A stretch of 64,000 nucleotides of DNA from contig NC_087393.1 of NCBI RefSeq assembly GCF_963675165.1, positions 1,865,502 through 1,929,501 on the forward strand, in the 5' to 3' direction. This DNA comes from Halichondria panicea (Eukaryota > Porifera > Demospongiae > Suberitida > Halichondriidae). The notes under the pieces are model-generated. The model worked only from the letters and a program-made list of their open reading frames with translations. It was not told the DNA's origin and did not search any database. The translations under genes were made by a program, and so were the position numbers. Shown one piece after another: positions 40,774-51,832 of the stretch (position 1 is the stretch's first letter; the number at the start of each line of letters is the position of its first letter).

Positions 40774-43700
40774 ATGGAGAGAGAGGAGTGTTCACACAAT
40801 GGAGCTGACACCAGTATACATCAAAACAGTCTGAGAGGACCACACATTCTGGCTAAAATGATCAAAGATGCACTAGAAAAAGACAGACATGTAAGTACAT
40901 TGTATCAGTATGTCTTGAGTATTATAGTCCCTGTTTTGTATGTGGAAAGCAACACTACATGTATTTCATAAAACTGCCTAATAGCGTATACGTATAGCCC
41001 CACCTTATAAATTAACCCATACATGCATAGCCTCGTACAATGCTCGTATGAGCGTACTGTTTCTTGTCGCAACTCACTCTACCACATACTCTAGGGTGTG
41101 AACAAGGACTACATTGCTGTCATCAGCCACCTGTCAGCAACTGAAATGAAGCCAGTAGTAATGAGGCGATGGCTCCAGGCACTCAAGCTCTGTGTCTCTC
41201 AGCTCACCAGGGACTTTGACCTACTCGTTGGGGCAACACTGGTGGGTATGACCTGCTAGGTGCACATATGTTTGTTGTGTTATTGAGGAATCTACATTAA
41301 TGCTTGTATGTGCTAAAAAAAACTTTAAATTTGAAGTACAAGACATGTACGTTGCAGAGTGCACACAAACACAGATTCTTACATGTATCTCTCCCTCCAG
41401 AGATTTTCATGGTTCGACAAGGATCCCGAAATAGTTCAGCTGTACATTGACTACCTGGCCAACCTCATCTCTGCTCAGACCTTCTATCTCAAGAGCACAC
41501 TCACTTCGCTCTTACAACAGCTGTGGATACCAACTAACCCAGCTAGTGTGAGCTGTAACATCCACCAAGCTATGGACACCATTCTACAGTTAGTACCCAC
41601 GGCTCCGTCAGTGCTCATGCCACTCCTCACCAAGAACTATCCCTTCAAAGGGAGGGGACCAGACATTCAGGTGAGCTGCTACTGTATTCTGAGATACAAG
41701 GTTGGCATGTAATTGCTTGGTCAGAAACGTAGAAAATAATCCATTGCATGGGGTGCAATGATAAGATTGTTCTGGAAGCCACGCGTATTATATGATGTGT
41801 GAACATCTGTCCAGTGCAGCATGGCTGCTCTGCTCTATTACAAAAGGCTAGCTAGATAAATCATTCTGCTAGACAGTTACATGCAAGCTAAACCTGCACA
41901 TGTATAGGTGGGGGAGGAGCTCCAGCCCTCTGCCACTTTTGGTGTATAGCTTCACAGCACTAATCTGTACATGTGTGCAGGAGGTAGCCCTGAAGAACGT
42001 CCTGTATCTGACCACATACTGCCCTGCCCTCAGAGACGGTGTCTGGGAGCTCATCTTCCATCAGATGCTCTCTATCGATGTGAGTACAATCTACACATTG
42101 TAAATGCACAGATGTGTTCACTCTCTTCCCCTCCTCAAAGGTTGACATCCCCCGTCTTGAGGAGCACGGAGTGATCAGTGATGATACTGACGGTACTCAA
42201 TTCCATGTTGAAGTGGACACTGAACCCAATCCCTGTTACAACAAGGAGGGGTTGAACCTTGAACCCTCGTACAGTCATGTCCAGGTGATGAGTAACGAGA
42301 GTGCTGAAAAAATGGACGTTATGATGACTGTGTTATTGGACCACCTCCACTCACTCTGCTACAATGATGGTGTGTCCATAATGTAGTGTACCGTATTGTA
42401 CAACTATAGTATCATAAGTTGGCATACATTGTAGTCTATAGTTGACTGTTCATAATGTAATTAGTATTGTCCACTACTGTAACAGGTGTGCTTCTTGTGG
42501 ATCTAGCCAGGCACTTCCTCACACTACTGCTCAAGGTAATGGACTATACGAGGGTCTGTTCATGCTCATTAATGGTATCCCACTCTTGCTGCAGATATTT
42601 GACCGAATGGTCCTTCCTACCCACGCATGTTCCCACGTCCAGTTCCTCCTCTTCAGACTCACTAGTCTACACGAGGTGAGGGGGAGGGTTGTACATGTTC
42701 AGTTGTGTAAGTGGATGGTTGTTGTGTATTCAATTATAATTTTGTATGTAGACTTGTGAGTGAGATCTTTACATATTTTTGCTAGTGTCTTATCGTTTCA
42801 TTTCTTTCAGTCGTTCCCGGGCATCTTCCTGGATTTCCTGTGGGAAAAGGTGTGAACTCCTGTCCAACTAACTTAAATATAGAGATTATAATTCTCTATT
42901 TTTGTCCAGTTTCAAGATTTCAACACTCCTGCTGTACTGAGACAAACCTGTGCTGCCTATATTGCTAGCTACATCGCCAGATCAAAGTTCATTCCCATGA
43001 TGATGGCCAAACTGTGTCTAAGCATCATGATGCGTCGGATTCATGAGTAAGTCATGTACTTTTAAAATGAAAGCACCGCGGGTGCTGATGCCTCGGTGGA
43101 GGTGCCAAAGCTACATAACATAAAACTACTAATAGCTAGCTTTTATCATAGAACTGTTCTATCCATGCTTTTATACACACATCATGATGAACATTTTTGC
43201 ATGCAATCACAGGGAAACTCAAATAGTGGGTAATGATCGACCATGATTGTTGTTAAAAACGATCGATGCCAAAAGTTCAAGTCTAAATTAATGGCTGCAA
43301 GTCAGCAGAGCCTTGTAGCTCTTTTCTCACTCTTGCAGCTACCAATAGCTAGCGTTATATATAGTGCAGAGCTAACTACTAAGTAGAGTAGTAACACTCG
43401 GTGAACAAGGTTTGCTACGGACTCTTCTGAAAAGTCTGCAATGGCATTCTAAGTAGGCATAACTCGAGAACGAAGTTTTATTTTGCAAATCCACAAATAG
43501 CATGCCAAGAAAACATGACTAGAAGCCTATAGAAACTCTTCTTGCACTTCATTGATCCTTGAGCAGCTGAAATAGTCTACACACACACACACAAACACAC
43601 TACCGTATACCTCGCTTGCGCATGCGCACCGAGGCATAACAACCGAGCCCAGCTTATGTAAAAGTCATTGACAAATTGATCTGCATAATTATGTTACTGG

Positions 43701-45567
43701 AAAACCCAATACATGACAGATGATTATATACAGATGTATATTGCTACACTGAGCTGTGCGTTTTACCCCTATCCCTCAATATTAATTTTGATAAGGGTTC
43801 GTAAATAACACGAGTGTTCTACTATATTGTACATGCCAAATGGGGCAATTCATCACAATGTCCGTGTTATGCAGGTACTTGGATGGCTGTTCCCCTGACA
43901 ATATGAAACCAGAGGTCAAACTGCACGGTCCATTCTTCTCACTCTGTCAGGCTGTGTTCTATGTGTTTGTGTTCAGGCATAAGGCACTACTGGACTCACC
44001 AGATGGTGAGTTAAAGATCATTGATAGTAGAAAATCGGTTAAATTGTAGTAGTTACACATCCTCACACTACTAGCTGGTAGACTTCAGATACGAGTTTGT
44101 TTTAGTTTTGTGGGTACAGGATTGAAATTCTCGAGACAGCTCAATTTTGAAAGAGTCATCTCCTCTCGCCTCAACCCTCTCAAGGTGAGTACAGTTGCCC
44201 AGGTTGTGACCTGACTGTGTGCATTGTGTTAAGACTTACTCTGTATTTTGTCCTTTCCTCACCCTCACAATCTGTCCACCCACACACACACACACACACA
44301 CACACTCAGGTGTGCCTCCCGACAGTAGTGGAAGTGTTTGCCTCCATCACCAACCATCACGAGATAGTGTTCTGCTACTCCATCTTGGAACAGAATAAAC
44401 GACTCATTCTCTCCACTCCAGTTGTGACCCCAGAGGTTAAAGTTCAGCAACAGGAGCAAGCCAACCTCCTCGACTGTTATTTCCCCTTTGACCCCTACTG
44501 TCTGAAAAGGTGCTACATGCAATAGTGCTTATGTAAGGGATTAGTTCATTAACAGAGAGGTGCCTGTTATTTTACACTTTGGGGGACGGAACATTATCCT
44601 TGTACCCGGCTTCTTTGTCAGGACAGAGATTTTATTACAGTTAGTGTCGGCCGCCCTTATTCAGAAATTAGTATCCTTTATCGGAGGTTCCACAGTACGT
44701 ACTATTAGAGTTGTTGCTATAGCTTAAGTTAGGATCGAGATATGTACAGTACCCATCAATAAAAAGTTCCCGTTCCGTTTGCGTAAAACGCACCGTTCCC
44801 GTTTAAACGCATAAAAAAACCGCATAATGAACGCATTGTATTATGCAAAACGCTACCGTTTTCACGCATGTGCAGAAAAATTGCTGAGTAAGCAGATTTG
44901 TTAACTTGTGATCGTGTGTACAGTGTAGCAGTAGCTAGCTAGCTAGCTAGCTTGTGTACTACAGTATAGCTGATTGTCTAGCGCTTTAATCCTTTAGTTA
45001 GCTTATAGATGCTGTTTTGCAACAGTGCACCGTTTCCCCAGTTGTTCTCGGTCTCGCATCAGCCCCAAGACTAAGTTGCCCTCCATGCAAGTTATTTGTG
45101 ACCTGGAATGACCGTTTTTGAAGACCATCGTCTCTTCTCCAGTATGTCTGACTGCATGTCTGCGTACTTTATAATAGCTAGCTAGCTAGCTAGCTCATTG
45201 TACTATAAATCATACAGTATCATTGTGTAAGTAATTTAAAAAAAAAAAGATGATGTCACCGTTTTAATTTATAATGAGAAATTGGTCGCGTTCTGCATCC
45301 AGTTTAACGCTACCTTTATACGTGCGTTTTTAGAAACGGAACGGGAACTTTTTATTGATGTATACTGTAAGTCAGTATTGTAAAACTGTTGATTCATCAG
45401 AAATTGGTTGTCTTGTAAATTAATTGTTCAGTGGTATCAATCAGTCCATAAATTGCACGACTTTAAAGTTTGCCATTATTGAGAGATTGTTCACTTGTTG
45501 CATTCAACACAGGTCGTCAACAAGCTATTTTGGATTAGGCTGGTATAAGAGAGTAAGATCAATGTAG
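40774..45567 (+). CDS. RRN3: RRN3 (TIF-IA), unit 1 copy, cut at the duplication junction
   Basis: Pol I transcription initiation factor. The coding exons are 40774-40890, 41095-41241, 41401-41670, 41981-42079, 42141-42369, 42486-42535, 42595-42675, 42811-42849, 42910-43046, 43875-44005, 44120-44184 and 44310-44509, all with GT-AG sites and consistent phases. Exon 13 starts at 45513 but keeps only seven native bases before the junction at 45519/45520. It then reads into antisense gene-E sequence and reaches TAG at 45565-45567. The predicted product has about 522 native residues plus a short foreign tail (TSYFGLGWYKRVRSM) and lacks the last ~50 residues, including the conserved LYQEWEEM segment. 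A splice after AGA (GTAAGA at 45553) is also possible. Expression is unknown; the whole gene is the unit 2 copy. Confidence 0.85.
43064..43638. repeat. Dispersed repeat in RRN3 intron 9 (unit 1)
   Basis: Begins ATGAAAGCACCGCGGGTGCT and ends near GCGCATGCGCACCGAGGCAT. The words ATGCCTCGGTG and CACCGAGGCAT near the two ends are inverse to each other. A diverged relative lies at 62933-63347, so this is a dispersed non-coding element. Confidence 0.7.
44754..45360. mobile_element. Non-autonomous TIR element in RRN3 intron 12 (unit 1)
   Basis: Perfect 27-bp inverted repeats at 44754-44780 and 45334-45360 (CATCAATAAAAAGTTCCCGT and 7 more bases), about 607 bp in all, without an open frame. The interior carries two runs of AGCT repeats (near 44935-44955 and 45178-45197) that can pair with each other. 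The target duplication is unclear, so the superfamily is not assigned. Confidence 0.8.
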
Positions 45568-48500
45568 CAAAGATGTGGGTAACATTGATCTTTTGACAGA
45601 AGTTTGCCACTTTCTGATTAGAAATGTATTTTGCAAACAGAAAGAAAATCAGTAGAAGCAGTAGCAGGTACACTGGGAATATGAACCTTAGACCAGCTAA
45701 AGCAAGCTCAGTCATTTCAGGATAAAAGCAGATAGCAATTCCAAAATCAAGATTAAGAAATGCGATAATCTTCTCGGGTACTTGGCGAGCATCATTGGGT
45801 AAACTTGGGGAAAAAGAAGTGAGATACACACTACATATGTTGCTGTAGAAGATGAAACCATTAATGAAGCCATCTGTTATGGTCACATTCAACACTGCTA
45901 GATAAGCAAATAAACCAATTCCTAATATCGCAAAAAAAAGAATCCACAATAAGCTAATGTAGCTGTCGCATTTATCACATGATGATGTTCCTATCTTTCG
46001 ACTAAAATTTTCTGCACACCCTCCACACAAAATCCCGGCTCGGTTGTTCCTACATTGAGAATCCGATTCTGATAGATCCAATATAGAATGTCCAGGGGTA
46101 CAATAATCAAAAATGCACTGTTTCTGAATGTAACCAAACACTTCATCCATTCCAAGCCAGTAGTCAACACGGTATGACAGTGTGCCATCTTCATTGCATT
46201 CTACCTGTTCAAGATCTGTCACATTACAGTCACAGCCGTGAGTTATGTTATTGAAATTGAACCCACCTGGGCAAAAACGCAGAAACACTCTAGCTGTGAA
46301 ATTTTCTACATGTTCTTCAGCAGAAGTTATGGTCATATCGTATGACGTGTTTTGCTCTGCAAAAACAATAAGAGGAACAGTTGTGAAAGTTTTATCCCCA
46401 CCACCTGCTAAAAGATATCTATCGCTTCCACCAATCTGCGAGTGAGCAGCATCGTTTTCTGTGATTGTTTGAAGTTGTGAGAGAACTGTGAGAGGAACGG
46501 ATTGGTTTAGTTTGTCAAAGCTTCCGAGAGATAGTGTGAAGTTCTGACCCGGATATAAGTTGATAGTTTTGTCATCGGTGTTGTTATACTCGACGATATG
46601 CTCAGCTACGGTATTTATGGTGTTTCCAGTTGTGAAAGGTGGATCGAAAATTATTGGGAGTAAAGAATTAGAGACGTTGGTAATGCTATCACTGAGAGCA
46701 AGGTGCACTAACCCACTATTGTTAACATTCCAAGGGCATCTGGAGAATGAGGACCCATAAATGGCCGATCCAAACTGGGCACGGTTGTTAATGAATGTCA
46801 AGCTATAACGGCCTTCTGGGTCGGGGCACTTGTTCTGAACATTACAAAAGATATCTACATCATCGATAAACAGAAAACAGTCATAGTCATTTGCACGTAT
46901 GGTGTCAAAGTTAACGTATATGCCTCCACCATTCACTTGTGCCGTATTTTCAGTGAATCGCACATCTGCTCTATCTCCAGCTAGTACCAAATAGGACTCA
47001 GCGTCGAGACTTAAAGCACCTCCATTTATACCTACATTCTCACTGAAGTTGGTGGAACCTGAAATAACTAAAATGCCACTGTATACAGAGATCGCAGTTT
47101 GTTTGTTTGAGTAAAACCGATTTGTTCCATTAAGAGTAACATTGATGAAATTTATATCGATGACACCAGTGGTACTGGATTGAACAGAGAATGTAGGTAT
47201 CCTTTGATTTCCTACAGCTGTTATCGAATCAAAAATAACCCTTAGGCCAGGCTCAAAGGCACTATAGCTAATCTCGGTGACAAACACTGCACTGCCATAA
47301 TCTCCCATGTTGTTTTCAAAGTGGCAGTCTTGAATAGTCATTCTGTCTTGGATACCGGCGACAGTTGGTCCTAGTGAAAACACCTGAATACCGGAACCAC
47401 TTTGGGCGATGTTTTGCTGGAAAGTACAGTTAAGAACATCCACGGAGCTTTCGAGTTGTGAAATGATCGTACTCAATAAGGTATCACTGTAGGCAGAATT
47501 AGAGGGAACTGGCAGGTAAAAAGCAGCAATAAGAGCTCCGGCAGGGTTCGAAACGTTTGTCTGTAGAGGACCATCCAAAACTTCCAAAATTATTCCATTG
47601 TCTAAGAAGTTAGTATTGGTAATGTAAATATGGCTATCAGATGTCAATTCGAAATGTGAAACTTCAAGTGCAGAGCCATGATATGTTCCAAAGTTGTTAC
47701 TGAACAAGGAATCAGTTACATTTGCATACACAGTGTAAGAGCTCTGAGCAAGAGAGATGGTTATCCCACCAGCTCCAATAAAGGAAACGTTTTGAATCAA
47801 TCTCGGCTCTAAGCTTCTCGATAGCAGGTTGTGCTGATATGAAAATAGATCGATACGACAGTTGTAGTTCTCACGGACCTGTATATTTTCAAGGAGAAGG
47901 TTGTATGTGTCGTTGATGCGAGTGAAATTCTCCAAATCAGCTATATAGTCCTGATAAAGTAGGTACATGGCACCTCCAGATCCTCCAGGAGAAGAGGTTT
48001 GTTCCACCTCCAAAACGCACTCAATTGGTCTGTTTCGTGTAAAGTTGACGTTAGAAATCCTCGACTTGCCAACAATGTTTATTCCCACAACTCCAAACCC
48101 TTTATTGCGATCCACAACCATGTCTTCCATTGTCAGATCAGTAATATGAGCCATAAAGAGTCCAGTTGAGAAATCACCAAGGGGATCATAAAACAAAACA
48201 ATGAATCTTTCAATATAGGACAACGTAGCGTTGACATTTTCTGTCCCGTTGAAACCACAGCCACGAAGAGTAAGCCCTCTAAATGTCAGCCTCTCAATGC
48301 TCATGAATATTAGGCCAAATGAAGGGTCGCATTGTATTACCACATTAGAGGGATCGCTAGAATTACCAATGATGCTCAAATCAGTGAGGTCAATAACCCA
48401 AGAATAGTGACTGATTACGTGTTCTCCAGGTTGAAGGGAAAGTGTTGTGTTTGAAGTGAGATTGCTTATGCTTAGCATTGTATTCAGTGTCACACATGAT

Positions 48501-48625
48501 TCATTGACTTCTGTTTGATTGTTGCAGTAAGGGCTTAATTGGACCACATTTTGAGCAAAGGTAGAAACGTGCAGGGATAATATGAGTAGTGATGTGAAGA
48601 GTAAGCAGCACGCCTCTCTTGACAT
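45491..48625 (-). CDS. Gene E, unit 2 copy, truncated at the duplication junction
   Basis: Identical to the intact gene E from its start codon for 1034 residues: signal peptide, ectodomain, Cys block and the first three to four membrane spans. At 45522/45521 the sequence leaves gene E and reads ten codons of antisense RRN3 DNA (LLTTCVECNK) to a stop. The product has 1044 residues and lacks about five spans and the cytoplasmic tail, so it cannot have the normal topology. The promoter and 5' end are intact, so it could still be transcribed. Confidence 0.85.
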   Translation of the reverse strand: MSREACCLLFTSLLILSLHVSTFAQNVVQLSPYCNNQTEVNESCVTLNTMLSISNLTSNTTLSLQPGEHVISHYSWVIDLTDLSIIGNSSDPSNVVIQCDPSFGLIFMSIERLTFRGLTLRGCGFNGTENVNATLSYIERFIVLFYDPLGDFSTGLFMAHITDLTMEDMVVDRNKGFGVVGINIVGKSRISNVNFTRNRPIECVLEVEQTSSPGGSGGAMYLLYQDYIADLENFTRINDTYNLLLENIQVRENYNCRIDLFSYQHNLLSRSLEPRLIQNVSFIGAGGITISLAQSSYTVYANVTDSLFSNNFGTYHGSALEVSHFELTSDSHIYITNTNFLDNGIILEVLDGPLQTNVSNPAGALIAAFYLPVPSNSAYSDTLLSTIISQLESSVDVLNCTFQQNIAQSGSGIQVFSLGPTVAGIQDRMTIQDCHFENNMGDYGSAVFVTEISYSAFEPGLRVIFDSITAVGNQRIPTFSVQSSTTGVIDINFINVTLNGTNRFYSNKQTAISVYSGILVISGSTNFSENVGINGGALSLDAESYLVLAGDRADVRFTENTAQVNGGGIYVNFDTIRANDYDCFLFIDDVDIFCNVQNKCPDPEGRYSLTFINNRAQFGSAIYGSSFSRCPWNVNNSGLVHLALSDSITNVSNSLLPIIFDPPFTTGNTINTVAEHIVEYNNTDDKTINLYPGQNFTLSLGSFDKLNQSVPLTVLSQLQTITENDAAHSQIGGSDRYLLAGGGDKTFTTVPLIVFAEQNTSYDMTITSAEEHVENFTARVFLRFCPGGFNFNNITHGCDCNVTDLEQVECNEDGTLSYRVDYWLGMDEVFGYIQKQCIFDYCTPGHSILDLSESDSQCRNNRAGILCGGCAENFSRKIGTSSCDKCDSYISLLWILFFAILGIGLFAYLAVLNVTITDGFINGFIFYSNICSVYLTSFSPSLPNDARQVPEKIIAFLNLDFGIAICFYPEMTELALAGLRFIFPVYLLLLLLIFFLFAKYISNQKVANFCQKINVTHIFATLILLSYTSLIQNSLLTTCVECNK

Positions 48626-49220
48626 GACAAAGCCTAGCAGTACTGCATGTACGAAGTGAAACAGACGTATATAGGTATACTTAAGTGATTATCAATTGAA
48701 AGGAGGTTTGAAATAAGGGTACTCTCCTACAAACACAAACAAACACTAATGTACATTGAATTCATAAACGTACATAATGAGAAGTTGAACCACATTGCTT
48801 GGTTAGTACAGTAATAGTGAATGCATGGTATTATAATTATAGCTACAATTAACCAGCAACACTTACATGTAATAATCTGATGTTCAAGGCACTTGGTGTT
48901 GTTGATCCACAGGCTTACTAACTTCTGATTATAGGCAGGTAGGTAGATCTATAATTATACTGCTCAAATGATTGTCACATGAGCTACTCACAGTCACAGT
49001 GCTGTGCAGGTATTGTACTCCCACTAAATGGGCAAATGTATTCATACACTCCTGATAGCTATGCCATTGTACACATTTACCAGCTGCATGCCGTAGTTAT
49101 GACGAGATCAAATTACAACTTGCATCGTCATCGACGCATATTAAAAACTGGTCATAGACGTACGCGTATCTATATATATAATTACAAATCAGTTTGCAGA
49201 TCTGATGACTAAAGTAGTAC
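48626..49220. other. Upstream region of truncated gene E (unit 2)
   Basis: Same as 31730-32324; probable promoter and 5'UTR, no coding exon. Confidence 0.5.
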
Positions 49221-49429
49221 ATATCGTATAACGGGTAATTTTCGTGGGGTAAACAATTGTTATTTTCGTGGGCAAGCTGACCTCCACAAAATTTTAACGT
49301 AGGCGTGGCTTACCGGAACGTATGAATGCAGTGCAGGCAACAAGACTAAACGAAATTTTTACTCACGAAAATCATCGTTTTCAGATAAACGAATTTTTTA
49401 CCCCACGAAAATTACCCGCTATACGGTAT
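49221..49429. mobile_element. Short inverted-repeat element, subtype 1 (unit 2)
   Basis: Second copy of the element at 32325-32533, carried by the large duplication and not a separate insertion. Confidence 0.85.
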
Positions 49430-49727
49430 ATCTACCTAGCACGCACTATTGCATTTGTTTTTAAATCGCTATAATTAAATAGTCTAATTCTCCACCCACC
49501 CTGACCTATTACAATCAACACTTTACTAGCTGAAAAGCAATTATGCACACAAGGCTAACCCTGGAAACGAAACGAAAGTAAAAGATACACAATTGCTGAT
49601 TAGCAGTGCTGAACTAAACTGAAACATATAGGAGTTTTAGACAAACAACTAATAACAACATAGAGTAAACGTAAGTCTATTAAGATAAATGGCATGAAAG
49701 TAACACAGAACTGCAAGCAGGTTCTAG

Positions 49728-51311
49728 TTACGTATACTTGGGAGGTTGGGCTGCACCGCCATACATGGGGTTGTACGGGGGAGGGGCTTCTTTACCGGTA
49801 ACATATGCAGCTGTAGTTGGTGATGGGGCTTCAGGGATGATGGGCGTGGCCTGTGATGTGCTCAGCGGAGTGTACTTTTTCCTCTGACGACGAACAAAAT
49901 AGCAGCAACAAGCCATTATACACACCATGATCAATACAAAGAAAGACACACTTAGTAGTGATATAGCAACATATACCCAGACACGGGCTCCACAACCGAT
50001 ATCGATATTGCTGCTTTCTGACCAGTCGACATTGGAATCTGCCGACAAGGAGAGCAAGCCATAGCTGTTTCTCAATGGGATTTCAACCGTGCATAATTGA
50101 CTATTATAATCATTTAGAGTACAGTTGCCGAGATCGCTTTCAGGCATGGGCACATACTTGGTACGGTACACGTCAAATTGAATATTTAAAGCACCGCTTG
50201 TTGAACCATGTTCCAAGAAGAATACCATGTAGTAATCATCTTCAGTTGCCACATTGTGGGTATAGTTTGTTTTAGAACTAGTGGAGCAAAAGTTTGGTAT
50301 TGAGTTCGAATCAATTGCTTTACTTGATCTTGGATTATTGACCCAAGAGTTGAAATTTCGAGTACCTTTAATCACATAGTACATGAAATATCCACTGGAG
50401 TCTTTCTTACAGGCACTGAAACCAAAACTGGAGCCTTGGTAGAGACGATAGCTCCAATATTGGTAATCATGCTGCATAAAGTTAAAGAGTGGAGACTCTA
50501 GGAACTGAAACGAGTCGTGGTCAATCAACTGTGGTTTTTCAGATAACACTGAGAAGACGATACGAGTATCAGGTGGTAAAGTGTCGGTACTAGTACTGAT
50601 GCTGATGTGATCACAGAAGATCGGAGAGTAGGCGATGATCCTAGTCTCGTTAGGGGCGTATTCTTTATCCGAACTGTTATCGCTGGGCAGGCCATATCGG
50701 ACTGAGAAAATGATTGCCAAGGTGATGGATACCCCGACAACGGCCATCCAGAAGAAACTCCAACCAAGAGAGCGACGACGTTGCCTGAGTGTGTGTACAA
50801 GATTACGATTTTGTAATTGAAAGTGTGAGAATACAGTATGTTGTGGAGAAAGGTATCACAATAGTAAACGTTACTGTTTTTACACTCTAACTGTTACACA
50901 TAGTTTACGTGTTACTTAATTCACATAACAAACTACCGTATAGAGGGTAATTTTCGTGGGGGCAAAATATTCGTGGTTTTCGTGGTTGAAGGTCTGACCA
51001 CGAATATTTTACTCGCGAATGAAGCAACCTTGCTTACCTTTACCTGCAGTCCAAGTTCCAACCACGAAAATATTACCCACGAAATGTCTCAATAATTATT
51101 GCTGAACCACGAATATTTTGTCCCCCAAAGATTACCTGCTATACGGTATAGCGATTTAATTAGCTTACCCGTAGCGATAGTACACTCCTCCGGAGGTATG
51201 CACACTCCCATAGCCATAGTGACGGTGTCCATGGTGATTATGGTGGTGGTGGTGATGAAACCCGCCTCCCCCATGGTGACCTCCTCCTGTATGACCTGCT
51301 CCGTGTGGCAT
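49728..51311 (-). CDS. His-rich two-span membrane protein with PPxY motifs (unit 2)
   Basis: Complete duplicate of the gene at 32832-34415: exons 51169-51311 and 49728-50784, the same 399-residue product, the same His run, two spans and PPPY/PPKY tail. No change was seen, so dosage rather than function would differ. Confidence 0.8.
50934..51148. mobile_element. Short inverted-repeat element, subtype 2, intronic (unit 2)
   Basis: Second copy of 34038-34252, carried by the large duplication. Confidence 0.8.
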
Positions 51312-51832
51312 GACACTGGTGCTCTAGTTTTACGGCTGGCTCTGTGTGTGTGAAGGACAGTACATTCAGATTATTATTATTTGCCCATAATATTACTCAC
51401 ACAAAATCCACAATCCTTACTGAATAACGGTTCAGTTCGGATTATCACATTGCATGTAATTTAGAAGTGATGCACTAGCACTCACCATAGCAGCTTATAG
51501 TGGCATCCCTAAAGCTACAAACACAAAGCTTATCAAGGGTATATACCATAGCTCACCTTATTATTTTCTGCTTGTGTTGTAGACAATACCGCGTTTGGTG
51601 TAGATATAAATTTTAGATCTACTAGAGGTCAATTACATGTACATGTACTTCCAATTGTTATCATGTGACAAATTCACTTGTAACAACATTCATATTATTA
51701 CATGTACGTAATAATAATGCATCTGCATGCATGTGGGTGCTTCCATGAATGTACTGTAGCAAATACAATGTTAATGCACGAGGCTAAAAAACAATAATAT
51801 TATTATAAATTAGATGCTCCTATAATTTATAG
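51312..51832. other. Region between the His-rich and ankyrin genes (unit 2)
   Basis: Same as 34416-34936; nothing further seen. Confidence 0.45.

Larger units (their letters stand above)
28626..45519. repeat. 16.9-kb tandem duplication, unit 1
   Basis: Direct repeat of 45522-62415 at a constant offset of 16,896. Every gene, intron, transposon and even the (CA)12 tract in RRN3 agree in length. I compared many stretches and saw no difference. The left edge lies inside gene E: 28625 and 45521 differ, while 28626 onward matches. The right edge lies inside the start of RRN3 exon 13. Confidence 0.95.

Noticed and set aside
44931-45200. AGCT repeats as a CRISPR-like or satellite array
   Set aside because: Only two short simple-sequence runs inside a TIR element; no spacer pattern.
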